Positions 12,247 to 19,722 of a DNA stretch of 64,000 nt are shown piece by piece. A program made the position numbers and the translations under genes. Below the pieces are notes generated by a model. That model did no database searches. It was not told the DNA's origin and worked only from the letters and a program-made list of their open reading frames with translations. Numbering within the stretch: position 1 is the first letter of the stretch; each line of letters starts with the position of its first letter. The stretch lies in assembly GCA_031362405.1 (NCBI GenBank), contig JANLSO010000056.1:1-64000 (forward strand). The letters run 5' to 3'. The stretch comes from JANLSO01 sp031362405 (lineage in GTDB: Bacteria > Actinomycetota > Thermoleophilia > Miltoncostaeales > Miltoncostaeaceae).

Positions 12247-12788
12247 CGGATGAGCTGCGGCTCGACCCGCCGGTCGAAAGCGAGCTGATCTACGACGGCA
12301 GCGTCCTCCGCCTGCGCGTGTCGCATTACCGGCGCCCCAGCGGGATGGTCGTACGGCGCGAGGTGATCGACCAGCTCGGCGCGGTGATGATCGTGCCCGT
12401 CGAACGCGACCACGTGTTGATGGTGCGCCAGCCCCGCGAGGCCGTGGAAACGTACCTCCTCGAGCTGCCAGCCGGGAAGCTTGATTCCGCCGACGAGGTG
12501 CCCGTGGAGGCGGCGAAACGCGAGCTTGCCGAAGAGGTCGGGCGTGCGGCGGGATCGTGGGAGTACCTGGGCGGCTTCTACGCCGCACCCGCCGTGCTCA
12601 CCGAGGTCATGCACTGCTACCTGGCCACCGACCTGACGATCATCGACGCCCCCCCGTTGCCCGACGAGGATGAGGAGATCGAGGTCGTCGCGGTTCCGCT
12701 TTCGGAGATCCCCGCCCTACTCGGGGAGATCCGCGACGCCAAGACCCTGATCGGCCTCATGCACCTGGCCCGAACCCTCGGTCTGTAG
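12243..12788 (+). CDS. NUDIX hydrolase, ADP-ribose pyrophosphatase-like
   Basis: The 181-residue protein has the NUDIX fold. The catalytic box reads GKLDSADEVPVEAAKRELAE followed by EVG, so the metal-binding REL-x-EE-x-G half is intact. The first half has six rather than five residues between Gly and Glu. The preceding ETYLLELPAGKL is the ADP-ribose pyrophosphatase-type lead-in, and the acidic PDEDEEIEVV stretch near residue 140 is also typical. It likely cleaves ADP-ribose or nucleotide sugars. ATG 12243 overlaps the M20 stop (ATGA). It ends the pyrG operon and faces vapC tail to tail. Confidence 0.85.
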
Positions 12789-12794
12789 GCGAGC

Positions 12795-13184
12795 TCAGGG
12801 GATGCTGACCCGCGGGTCGACGGTGCGCCACCGGCGGTCGAAGGTCCAGACGACGTCGGCGCCGATCACCTCGGCCACGACGAGCGCGGTCGCGTCGGGC
12901 ACGCTCAGGGCGCGGTGGCGCGCCCCGAGAAACGCGGCCTCGTCGGCAATCCGCGCGGTAACGGGCACGGTGACGCACCCCATGACGAAATCCCTGGCGG
13001 CCCCCAGGGCCCGTCCGCCGACTCGCGACGGTCCAATCAGAATCTCCGCGCGCGTCGTCGCGGCCATCACGATCTCGTCGTCTGCCGCGGACGCCATGGC
13101 GGCGGCCGCCGCCGCGTGGTGGGTATCGTCGACCGCCAGCGCCGCAATCGCGACACTCGCGTCGATGACGATCAGCCGCGCCAA
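12795..13184 (-). CDS. vapC: PIN-domain toxin (VapC family), module 1
   Basis: This 129-residue protein has the PIN acidic quartet: Asp in VIDASVAIAALA near residue 8, Glu in RAEIL near 47, Asp in PDATALVVAE near 95 and Asp in WTFDRRW near 115. VapC toxins are Mg-dependent ribonucleases that cut tRNA or rRNA and are held inactive by VapB. Its start lies 13 bases inside the vapB reading frame. It is the last gene of a minus-strand two-gene operon that ends against the NUDIX gene. Confidence 0.88.
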   Translation of the reverse strand: MARLIVIDASVAIAALAVDDTHHAAAAAAMASAADDEIVMAATTRAEILIGPSRVGGRALGAARDFVMGCVTVPVTARIADEAAFLGARHRALSVPDATALVVAEVIGADVVWTFDRRWRTVDPRVSIP

Positions 13185-13420
13185 CCGACGCGCACCTCAT
13201 CGAGGTATCCCGGCGGGTAGGTCTCGCTGTCGAGTGTCCCCACCGCGGCCATCAATCGCGCACGCCGTTGCGCACGCTCTGCCTGCCCAGGTGGTGCGCC
13301 CATCAGCTCGTGACGAATGGCCGTTCGGATCAACTCCGCCTCACTGGTGCCGCGTTCTTTCGCCGCGACCTTGAGCTCCCGATGCAGCTCGTCGGGCAGG
13401 TACACCGTCGTCTTCATCAT
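13172..13420 (-). CDS. vapB: Ribbon-helix-helix antitoxin (VapB family), module 1
   Basis: The 82-residue protein starts with the DNA-binding strand and helices MKTTVYLPDELHRELKVAAK, with ERGTSEAELIRTAIRHEL following. Its C-terminal tail (YPPGYLDEVRVGW) would thread into the toxin. Two ATG codons are adjacent (13420 and 13417). The frame extension to 13438 is unlikely because it would run through the inverted repeats that I take as the operator. VapB represses its own promoter with VapC as co-repressor. Confidence 0.87.
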   Translation of the reverse strand: MMKTTVYLPDELHRELKVAAKERGTSEAELIRTAIRHELMGAPPGQAERAQRRARLMAAVGTLDSETYPPGYLDEVRVGWRG

Positions 13421-13443
13421 TGGAAGACGGTACCACACGTCTT
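13410..13443. promoter_or_regulatory. Candidate VapB operator of module 1
   Basis: Three half-sites are interleaved across the vapB start: GTCTTC 13410-13415, GAAGAC 13423-13428 and CGTCTT 13438-13443. The first two form an inverted repeat with a 7-base spacer. AAGACG (13424-13429) and CGTCTT (13438-13443) form another with an 8-base spacer. Overlapping arms around the start codon suit autoregulation by a ribbon-helix-helix dimer. Binding is inferred. Confidence 0.5.
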
Positions 13444-13522
13444 GTATGGCATCCGCTGTGCAGAGCGTGCCAACGGCGATCGACCTGCGGGGCGCCGAGG
13501 CCTGAGGGGCGTTGATCTCGGC

Positions 13523-13550
13523 GCATCATCACATCATGATGACGAGATGC
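13523..13550. promoter_or_regulatory. Candidate VapB operator of module 2, overlapping the start codon
   Basis: A perfect 10-base palindrome CATCATGATG occupies 13532-13541. Matching arms GCATC (13523-13527) and GATGC (13546-13550) are placed symmetrically around the same centre. The antitoxin ATG (13547-13549) is inside the right arm, so bound protein would block initiation of both transcription and translation. Function is inferred from symmetry and position. Confidence 0.5.
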
Positions 13551-13789
13551 GAACGACAATCGATATCCCCGATCACGACCACGCTCGATTCACTGCCCTT
13601 GCCCGCGAGCGGCGTGTGACGCTCGGTGTCCTGTTGGTCGAGCTGGCCGACCGCGGGCTGAGGAGCACCGCATCGCCTGCCGGTGATCTGCGACGAAGTC
13701 CTCGAACTGGGCTGTTGACGGTCTCGCCAGGCATCCCCATCACGCCTGAGGAAGTGCGGGCCTTCCTCGAAGACGACGGCCTGGAGTGA
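13547..13789 (+). CDS. vapB: VapB-type antitoxin, module 2
   Basis: The 80-residue protein begins MRTTIDIPDHDHARFTALAR, a typical antitoxin N-terminus of the VapB class. A proline-containing tail (PGIPITPEEVRAFLEDDGLE) likely contacts the toxin. The ATG is embedded in an inverted repeat. The last codon and stop overlap the GTG of the toxin (GTGA at 13786), which favours translational coupling. It is transcribed divergently from module 1, with 126 bases between the two antitoxin starts. Confidence 0.82.
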   Translation: MRTTIDIPDHDHARFTALARERRVTLGVLLVELADRGLRSTASPAGDLRRSPRTGLLTVSPGIPITPEEVRAFLEDDGLE

Positions 13790-14187
13790 CCTGGCTGCTG
13801 GATGCGAACGTCTTGATCGGTCTCACCGACACTGACCACACCGCACACGAGCGCTGCGAGGAGTGGTTCGTGGGCCCCGAGGTCACGCGGTTCGCCACCT
13901 GCCCGATCACGCAGAGTGCACTGGTAAGGCTTACGCTTGCGCGCCTGCCCGAGCGTGGCATCGGCGCGGCCCTCAGCGTGCTCGAGAGCGTAACGGCCGA
14001 TCGCCGACACGAGTTCTGGGCCGACGATCTGCCCTTGGTCGACGTGCGGTGGGAAGGGGTTGTTGGGCATCGCCAGGTCACCGACGCCTACCTTGCCCAG
14101 CTCGCTCGGCGACGCAGCGCCCGCCTGATCACTCTCGATGCGGGCCTCGCCACCCTGCATCCGGACGTGGCTCAGCTTGTCGTCTGA
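13786..14187 (+). CDS. vapC: PIN-domain toxin (VapC family), module 2
   Basis: This 133-residue toxin has PIN motifs WLLDANVLIGLTD (Asp near residue 6), TQSALVRL in place of the usual E-containing helix, DLPLVDVRW, and VTDAYLAQLARRRSARLITL with Asp near 99, then DAGLATLHPD. It belongs to the TA-system PIN group ending in an LDAGLAxLHP block. It is coupled to the antitoxin by GTGA overlap. Expected activity is RNA cleavage when free of VapB. The target RNA cannot be predicted. Confidence 0.87.
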   Translation: MTWLLDANVLIGLTDTDHTAHERCEEWFVGPEVTRFATCPITQSALVRLTLARLPERGIGAALSVLESVTADRRHEFWADDLPLVDVRWEGVVGHRQVTDAYLAQLARRRSARLITLDAGLATLHPDVAQLVV

Positions 14188-14196
14188 AACACAGCG

Positions 14197-14234
14197 GGGC
14201 ACCGGGACGCAAGGGCGCAAAACGCCCGGTGCCC
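14197..14234 (+). terminator. Hairpin 3' of vapC module 2
   Basis: Arms GGGCACCGGG (14197-14206) and CCCGGTGCCC (14225-14234) pair over 10 bases around an 18-base loop. An alternative inner stem is GGGCG-CAAAA-CGCCC (14213-14227). It starts nine bases after the vapC stop, so it may end transcription, but there is no T run. A 10-base direct repeat CGGGACGCAA (14203, 14234) brackets it. Its GGCACC/GGTGCC arms recall the hairpin family elsewhere in the window in inverted order. Confidence 0.4.
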
Positions 14235-14254
14235 GGGACGCAAAGACAAGAGCC

Positions 14255-14842
14255 TCCTAAAGGCCGTTCCCACCAGGGCGCCGATGGCGTAGGTGAGGGC
14301 CATTGCGGCCGCGCCCCAGGCGGCGACGCGGTAGCGGCTCGGCTCATCGGGCGCCGCCGAGCCGGGCGTCGGCGCCTCCCAGGCCGGCGAGGGCGATCAG
14401 GGTGACGACGACGGTCAACGCGATGCGTATCCCCTCCTGGGCGAGGGTGATCGCCCGCAACGGCACGGCTGCCCCGAGCGAGACCGCGGCGGCCGACGAC
14501 CACGCCGCCTGCGCGGCCGGGCCACCGTGTTTTGGTCGAGTTCGCGCAGCTCACCTTCCGGGTCGTCGCGCAGCTCGCGGCTTTCCAGGCGTAGATCAGC
14601 CATCTCCGCGTCGCGCTGGGAGCTGACCGACACGAACACTCCGGCGGCCATCGACACGGCGCCCGCCACCAGGCCCGCGAGCCCGGCGGTTGCAATCGCG
14701 CTCACCGACTCGTCCGCGGCGGCGACGCCGAGTACCAGCCCGGCCGTGGAGAGAATGCCGTCGTAGGCCCCGAGCACCGATGCCCGGGAGCCATCCCTCG
14801 CGGTGTCCCAGATGCCGTTCCTGGTGGGCGCGCGCCATCAGG
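14255..14842 (-). pseudogene. VIT1/CCC1-type iron-manganese transporter, multiply frameshifted
   Basis: The pieces lie in order on the minus strand but in different frames. MARAHQERHLGHREGWL (near 14842-14790) is followed by VLGAYDGILSTAGLVLGVAA and GLVAGAVSMAAGVFVSVSSQ, then DAEMADLRLESRELRDDPEG. The end appears as AAWSSAAAVSLGAAVPLRAI plus AMALTYAIGALVGTAF in two further frames. These match start, cytoplasmic helix and final membrane segments of vacuolar-iron-transporter family proteins. At least three frame changes and an internal loss near 14520 make it non-functional as read. Confidence 0.7.
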
Positions 14843-14883
14843 TCGCCGCCTGAAAAGCCGGGCGCGCGCACACGACTTTTAGG

Positions 14884-15126
14884 GGGCGTGGGGTAGAGGT
14901 CAGGGCGACCCTCGCGGTCGGCCAGGTGCCGCAGCATCGTGTTCGATTCGACGACCAGCGCCGGCACCGTGGCGTAGGGGTGAATCGCCCGGCATCACTC
15001 GGGTCTCTCGCCGGTCAGCGGCACGATGACCGTCCGGTAGTCGAGGCCCAGCTCGCCTGACACAAAGCGCACCTTGCGCCCGTTGGATGAATCAGGGTTG
15101 TCGTAAAGAACGAGGTCTGTCGGCAC
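14884..15126 (-). pseudogene. Remnant of glutathione S-transferase N-terminal domain
   Basis: From GTG 15126 the frame reads DLVLYDNPDSSNGRKVRFVS, then ELGLDYRTVIVPLTGERPE, a TGA, and in the same frame AIHPYATVPALVVESNTMLR followed by HLADREGRPDLYP. This is the thioredoxin-fold half of a GST, with NPYGTVPALV and ESNTILRYLADREG as the usual forms. A stop replaces the expected Trp after ERPE, and the helical C-terminal domain is missing where the VIT remnant begins. The remnant overlaps the 3' end of the PAP2 gene by 35 bases. Confidence 0.65.
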
Positions 15127-15679
15127 GCCGCAGACCCTCGCGCAACCACTGCGCGACGCCAACCACCCCCAACGCGATGACCGTCCCCAGGGCCGCCCCG
15201 ACGACGACATCGCTCGGAAAGTGCACCCCGAGGTACACCCGCGAGACCGCGACCAGGGTGGCGAGGGTGATGAGCGGCACGCGAAGGCGCGGGTGAATCA
15301 GCGCAATGGCGACGGCGGCCGCGAAGGCCGTCGTCGCGTGACCCGAGGGCATCGCCGCGCTTTCGGGAATTGCGACGAGCGGATTGAGCGTCGTGTCGAT
15401 GAGCGAAGGCCGTGCCCTCTCGAAAAGGCCTTTCAACGCGACCGCGGCGGCTTCACTGAGGGCGTACGCCACGACCCCGCATATGAGCCCGAGAGGAAGA
15501 CGCGACCGGCGCGCCAGGTCGGCGATCAGGCCGACTCCGAGGATCACGAGCCCCTTGAACCACCACGCGGACGCCAGCTCCATCAACCCGTCGAGGGGGG
15601 TGAAGCGCAGGTGTTGCGCAGCACGCACGAGAGCGAGGTCGGCATCGGCGATGACGTTCACGACGCGACCGTAGCCCAA
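15092..15679 (-). CDS. PAP2-family membrane phosphatase
   Basis: This 195-residue integral membrane protein has about five to six hydrophobic segments and the full acid-phosphatase signature: K-x6-RP in KGLFERARP, PSGH in MPSGHATTAF, and SR-x5-H-x3-D in SRVYLGVHFPSD. Relatives dephosphorylate phosphatidic acid, undecaprenyl pyrophosphate or similar lipid phosphates at the membrane. The start is uncertain by a few codons. It stands alone on the minus strand between remnants. A role in lipid-carrier recycling for the polysaccharide clusters is possible but unproven. Confidence 0.85.
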   Translation of the reverse strand: MGYGRVVNVIADADLALVRAAQHLRFTPLDGLMELASAWWFKGLVILGVGLIADLARRSRLPLGLICGVVAYALSEAAAVALKGLFERARPSLIDTTLNPLVAIPESAAMPSGHATTAFAAAVAIALIHPRLRVPLITLATLVAVSRVYLGVHFPSDVVVGAALGTVIALGVVGVAQWLREGLRRADRPRSLRQP

Positions 15680-15763
15680 CCCGCAGCGGCCACATCATCG
15701 CCACGGGATTCCGGACGGCTGTGTCGGTCGATTCTCATCACAGCGATCGACTGCCGGACCGAC

Positions 15764-16025
15764 CGACACGAGCTTCGTGATGGGTATGGAGGCCAACCAC
15801 GACGACACGGTGACCGTCCGGTCGACCATCGACCTGGCCCGAAATCGCGGCTTCACCGTCGTCGCCGAAGGCGTCGAGACCGAAGAAGCACTGGCGACGG
15901 CGAGGGCGATCGGCTGCGACCCTCCTCAGGGCTTCCTTTTGAGCCGACCGGTCCCCGTCGACCAGCTCGATCGCCGGCTATCCGACGAATCAGGCGTCTG
16001 CGGCTCCATCGGCGCCGCGCGGTAG
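15764..16025 (+). pseudogene. C-terminal fragment of an EAL-domain (c-di-GMP phosphodiesterase) protein
   Basis: The frame reads DTSFVMGMEANHDDTVTVRS, then TIDLARNRGFTVVAEGVETE, GCDPPQGFLLSRPVPVDQL and a stop. These are the last motifs of an EAL domain (KIDxSFVxGM, AEGVET, G-x4-QG-xx-xxP-xP). Everything before SFV, including the EAL motif itself, is absent. The upstream 80 bases do not continue the domain in any frame. It cannot encode an active phosphodiesterase. Confidence 0.7.
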
Positions 16026-16058
16026 GGCGTCCGGGCGGGGGGATACCCTCTGGCGAAC

Positions 16059-18143
16059 ATGAGTTCGACCGGATATCCACGGGCCCAGAAGGCACCGCCG
16101 TTCTCTCTCGCCCATGAGGCGCAAAAAGCGCGCTCTGACGTGCGGGCGCCGCGCGACCCGTTGGCCGCCGAACCGGGTGAGCGTACGGTTTATCGTCTGC
16201 GGCCCCGCGCGGCCGACGCCGGTCTTTCTCCTCGGTTGCGCGCGTTTCTCGACACCGAACAGCAGCAGGTGGTCGCCGAGGCGACTGGCCGTACGCTCGT
16301 GCTGGCCTCAGCGGGGTCGGGAAAGACCCGAGTGATCGTCGGCCTGGTGGCCCATCTGGTCGAGCGGGGGGCCGATCCGGCGTCGATCCTCCTTGTCACG
16401 TTCACCCGGCGAGCGGCGCGTGAGATGACCCTCCGCGCGCAGGCCGCGGCCGGCGTTGACCTTGCCGCCATGACGTCCGGCACTTTCCACTCGGTGTGCC
16501 AGCGCATCCTTCGTCGGTGGGGGTCGCTGGTCGGGTTGCCGTCACCATTCACGGTTCTCGACCGTGAAGACCAGGGCGAACTCGTGCGTCTGTCGCGCGA
16601 CGAGGTTCTGTCCGGACGCGAGACCCGGCCGTCGCTTCCCCGCCCCGAATGGATCGCCCAAACCGTCGGCCTTGCGGGCGAGTCGGGCCGACCCCTGGCC
16701 CAGGTGATCGTCGACCAGAACCCGCGGCTGGTCGACCGCGTCGACGAACTCGTGGCGATCGCCGCCGGCTACGAGCAGCGCAAGCGGGCGATGGGGGCCG
16801 TCGACTACGCCGACCTGCTCATCATGGCGGCGCGCCTTTTCGAGGAACACCCGGAAGTCCGCGAACGGGTCGCCACGACCGCCGAGTGGCTGCTCGTCGA
16901 CGAGCTTCATGACGTGAACCCGGTGCAGGCGGGCCTCGTCGAGGCGCTCGGGGCTGCAGGGTCGAAGGTCGTTGCGGTCGCCGACCCCGACCAGTCGATC
17001 TATGGGTGGCGGGGAGCCGATCCCGAGGTCGTCTCCCGCTTCGCCGCGGTTGCCGGTACTCACGTCGTCCACCTGGGGCGCAACTACCGTTCGTCGGCGG
17101 AGATCGTCGACTTCGCCCAGGCGAGTCTTCCCGCCGGAAACCCCTGGGGAAAGAAGCTCACGGCAATGCGACCGTCGCTCGGGGCGCGACCCGTTGTGGC
17201 GCACCTGTCGTCGGTTGGTGACGAGGCCGCCTTCGTCACCCAGCGCATCGCGGATCTCATCACCGAGGGGCGCGACCCCGGCGATATCGGGGTGCTCTAC
17301 CGCGCCCACCACCACTCGGTCGACCTGCAACTGGCCCTGGCCGAGGCCGGTGTCGAGTTCGAGCTGTACTCCGGCTCTCGGTTTGTGGAGAGCGCGCACG
17401 TCAAGGATGTCCTCGCGTTCTGCCGGCTGCGCCACAACCCCCGCGACACCCTGGCGTGGAGCCGGGCGCTGCGACTTGGCGAGCGGGTGGGCGAGCGGTC
17501 GAGCGCCCGGGCCATCGAGGCGATCGGTGAATGCGACGACCTGGCCACTGCAGTTGGTCGGCTGGAGAGCATCGATGGCCCGGCCGGCCGGGGTCCGCTC
17601 CTTGACACGTTTCGCCGGGTCTCCGAGACCGACCGGCCCGAGGAGATGGTGCTGCACGTCGCCCGATCGGAGTGGTATCGCGATCACCTGACGTCGCGCT
17701 ATCCGAACGCCTCCGATCGCGAGGCCGATCTCGCACGGTTGGCCGAGATCGCGGCCCGCTCAGAAGATGTCGAGCGGCTGCTGGCGGATCTCCAACTTGC
17801 CGAGCGGGTGGAGGTCGACGAAGACACCTCCGGTCCGGCGCGCCGGGTGGCCTTGTCGTCAGTCCATCAGGCCAAAGGCCTCGAGTGGCCCGTGGTCTTT
17901 GTGCTCCAGGTCGAAGCGGGCTCGTTCCCGTCGAGCTGGGCGCTCAGCGAGGGCCGGCTGGATGAAGAAGAGCGCCTCTTCTACGTGGCGGTTACCCGGG
18001 CCGCTGACGAGCTCTACATGTGCCGCCCGATCCAGGCCAAGCGCCCGTGGGATACAGGCGCCAACCGGGTGGTGATCAACAGCGGCATGGGTTTCCTCGA
18101 CCGAGACCTCTCCGGCCTCGTCCACGAATGGTCGGTCCGGTAA
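16059..18143 (+). CDS. UvrD/PcrA-type superfamily 1A DNA helicase
   Basis: The 694-residue protein has the SF1A motifs in order. They are the Q-like LDTEQQQVV, Walker A ASAGSGKT (residues 83-90), TFTRRAAREM (Ia), GTFHSV (Ib), VDELHD (II), ADPDQSIYGWRGA (III), GRNYRSSAEIV (IV), SSVHQAKGLEW (V) and EERLFYVAVTRAADEL (VI). It unwinds DNA 3' to 5' in repair. It is slightly short and ends soon after motif VI without the long C-terminal tail of PcrA. Motif II has His where the family nearly always has Gln (DExQD). A 37-residue leader precedes the conserved region. Confidence 0.92.
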   Translation: MSSTGYPRAQKAPPFSLAHEAQKARSDVRAPRDPLAAEPGERTVYRLRPRAADAGLSPRLRAFLDTEQQQVVAEATGRTLVLASAGSGKTRVIVGLVAHLVERGADPASILLVTFTRRAAREMTLRAQAAAGVDLAAMTSGTFHSVCQRILRRWGSLVGLPSPFTVLDREDQGELVRLSRDEVLSGRETRPSLPRPEWIAQTVGLAGESGRPLAQVIVDQNPRLVDRVDELVAIAAGYEQRKRAMGAVDYADLLIMAARLFEEHPEVRERVATTAEWLLVDELHDVNPVQAGLVEALGAAGSKVVAVADPDQSIYGWRGADPEVVSRFAAVAGTHVVHLGRNYRSSAEIVDFAQASLPAGNPWGKKLTAMRPSLGARPVVAHLSSVGDEAAFVTQRIADLITEGRDPGDIGVLYRAHHHSVDLQLALAEAGVEFELYSGSRFVESAHVKDVLAFCRLRHNPRDTLAWSRALRLGERVGERSSARAIEAIGECDDLATAVGRLESIDGPAGRGPLLDTFRRVSETDRPEEMVLHVARSEWYRDHLTSRYPNASDREADLARLAEIAARSEDVERLLADLQLAERVEVDEDTSGPARRVALSSVHQAKGLEWPVVFVLQVEAGSFPSSWALSEGRLDEEERLFYVAVTRAADELYMCRPIQAKRPWDTGANRVVINSGMGFLDRDLSGLVHEWSVR

Positions 18144-18147
18144 GCCG

Positions 18148-18662
18148 TCAAGGGCTCGCACAGACGACGAAGGCCGTTGGGATGATCGAAGCGTTCCCGG
18201 TGTTGCGAACGACCGAACCCCATCCGGTAGGTAGGAGTCCCGCCCGAGTCGGGCCACGTGCCATCCGGACCGAGCGCGAAGCTCCGAGAGAGATCCACAA
18301 AGTCTGCGCTGGCGCCGCCGGAGACTGCTCGCACGCCATCCGCGCAGAGGGCACTCAATGACTCGCTTGAGTTAAGGGCAAGGGGCTTTGAGGGACGGCG
18401 GTCGCGCACCACTACGCTGGTTGCTCCAGGCGCACGCTGAGGGCCCTGAACACCGGCCACCACAACGCCTTCGGCGAAGTCGGCCTTCGTGAGGGATGCG
18501 CCCAGACCGTGTTCGAGGGGACGGCGCCGTTCTTGAGCTGGGGTCTGTGCCGACGCTGCCGGGGTCGAGGGCGGTGACGGCGTACGAGGTGCCGCCGAGG
18601 GCGACGAACAGCGCGAGCAGCGCCACATGGTGTCGCCGGACATACTCATGAGCAGTGGACAT
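18148..18662 (-). pseudogene. Frameshifted secreted surface protein of a Thermoleophilia-type family
   Basis: The start is well formed: YVRRHHVALLALFVALGGTS is a signal-like helix followed by YAVTALDPGSVGT. Later pieces are found in other minus-strand frames: LTKADFAEGVVVAGVQGPQ, then SLSALCADGVRAVSGG, and the end PTGWGSVVRNTGNASIIPTA with FVVCASP before TGA at 18148. Order and spacing match intact family members, which end in a Cys-containing CA-SP tail. At least two frame changes (near 18540 and 18225) break it. Intact homologues are exported proteins of unknown function. Confidence 0.65.
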
Positions 18663-18740
18663 GACGACGACACCCCTGAGTCTCGATTTGCGCGCGACGC
18701 TTGCACACCGTGATATGAACGGTCAGGCGCGCATTCCGCG

Positions 18741-19583
18741 ATGATCATCTGCCCGGGTAACGGCACGTTGACGGTCGTTAAGCAGGTCGACCATCAGAGG
18801 CAGTGCGGAGTCTTCGCGCGGGCCTGGGGCAACGAGGAGTTCTCGCGACCCCCGGCCTACGACGACCTGATCGCCGCGGCCGAGATTCACGACGAGGGCT
18901 GGCGGACCTGGGAAGAGCACCCGTGCGTCGATGCAGCCGGGCGCCCGGTCGACTTCCCCGATCTCGCCCGAGACGACCACATCCCCCTCTACGAGCGGGG
19001 AATCCGCGCGGCGGTTGACGCCGGGCCGCGCGTCGGCCTGATCGTGAGCCTGCACGGGCAGGGTCTGTACGAGAAGCGCCTGGGCCTCGATGGCGCAGTA
19101 CCCGCACGCGAGACCCGACCGGCAGCGGAGCAGGTCTTTCTCGCGACCCAAGACGACCTTCAGGTGGGTCTCCGGGCTCAGATCGACGGCCCTGACGTCG
19201 CGGAGTGGGCGTGGGCGGGCTTCCGGCTGCTCCAGGCCTGGGACGCACTCAGCCTCTACCTCACCTGGCGTGGTCTGCCGCGAGGCGCGACGTGGACGCT
19301 GCCGCGCGTCCCGAGATACGTCGGTGACGACGGGGTAGAGGTGCGGCTACGACCCGCAGATGCGCACAGATCGGTGCCGGGCACCGATCTGTGCGCATCT
19401 GCGTGCACCGTCGACCCCTGGCCCTTTCGGGGCGACCTCGTGGAGGCTCCCGTGGCCATGCGAGCCATCCCCGATCGCACGTACGCCAACGACAGCGATC
19501 TCGCCGAAGAACTCGATCGGCAACCGTCGAGGGTCTGGTCGCTCGCGTTGCATCCCGTCCCTCACAAGCCCCGCTCATCGTGA
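18741..19583 (+). CDS. DUF3891 family protein carrying an in-frame palindrome
   Basis: This 280-residue protein is of unknown function. The recognisable DUF3891 blocks are QVDHQRQCGVFARAWG, AAEIHDEGWRTWEEHP, GLIVSLHGQGLYEKRLG, FRLLQAWDALSLYL and late DPWPFRGDLVEAPV. Conserved His and Asp residues in the first blocks suggest a metal site of an HD-like fold, which is inference. Between VRLRP and TVDPWPF, sixteen residues (ADAHRSVPGTDLCASA, near 206-221) are encoded almost entirely by the 49-base hairpin at 19355-19403. They look like an insertion relative to the family. The frame is kept. Confidence 0.75.
   Translation: MIICPGNGTLTVVKQVDHQRQCGVFARAWGNEEFSRPPAYDDLIAAAEIHDEGWRTWEEHPCVDAAGRPVDFPDLARDDHIPLYERGIRAAVDAGPRVGLIVSLHGQGLYEKRLGLDGAVPARETRPAAEQVFLATQDDLQVGLRAQIDGPDVAEWAWAGFRLLQAWDALSLYLTWRGLPRGATWTLPRVPRYVGDDGVEVRLRPADAHRSVPGTDLCASACTVDPWPFRGDLVEAPVAMRAIPDRTYANDSDLAEELDRQPSRVWSLALHPVPHKPRSS
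19355..19403. repeat. 49-bp near-perfect palindrome with GGTGCC-G-GGCACC core, inside DUF3891 CDS
   Basis: Arms 19355-19378 and 19380-19403 pair over 24 bases with no mismatch, leaving one central base. The core GGTGCCGGGCACC and inner stem are shared with 27014-27048. Bases 19362-19396 differ from that copy at only two positions, and these two positions pair with each other. This suggests a mobile or mobilised hairpin element rather than protein-driven sequence. Confidence 0.85.
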
Positions 19584-19598
19584 CTGCGAGCAGTCGTT

Positions 19599-19630
19599 GT
19601 CAACATCCGGTGCGCGCACCGGATGTTGAC
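19599..19630. repeat. 32-bp perfect palindrome 3' of DUF3891 gene
   Basis: GTCAACATCCGGTGCG is followed at once by its reverse complement. It begins 16 bases after the DUF3891 stop. The centre CCGGTGCGCGCACCGG resembles the GGTGCC/GGCACC core of the other hairpins, with a different outer stem. It could double as a transcription terminator between the convergent DUF3891 and DUF429 genes, though no T run follows. Confidence 0.75.
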
Positions 19631-19722
19631 TTCGTGATCGGCGGCACAACGTGTTGGGTGTTGAGGTGGGCGGCGTGCGGGGTTGGCGCGGCCTCGTGAC
19701 GCGCATTGTGATGACCCGCCTG

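Noticed and set aside
14232..14244. GGGACGCAAAG resembles the conserved P1-side core of a c-di-GMP-I (GEMM) riboswitch
   Set aside because: The paired upstream part (CACGCACAGGGCAAACC-type) and tetraloop receptor are missing, and the only genes downstream on this strand are antisense remnants.
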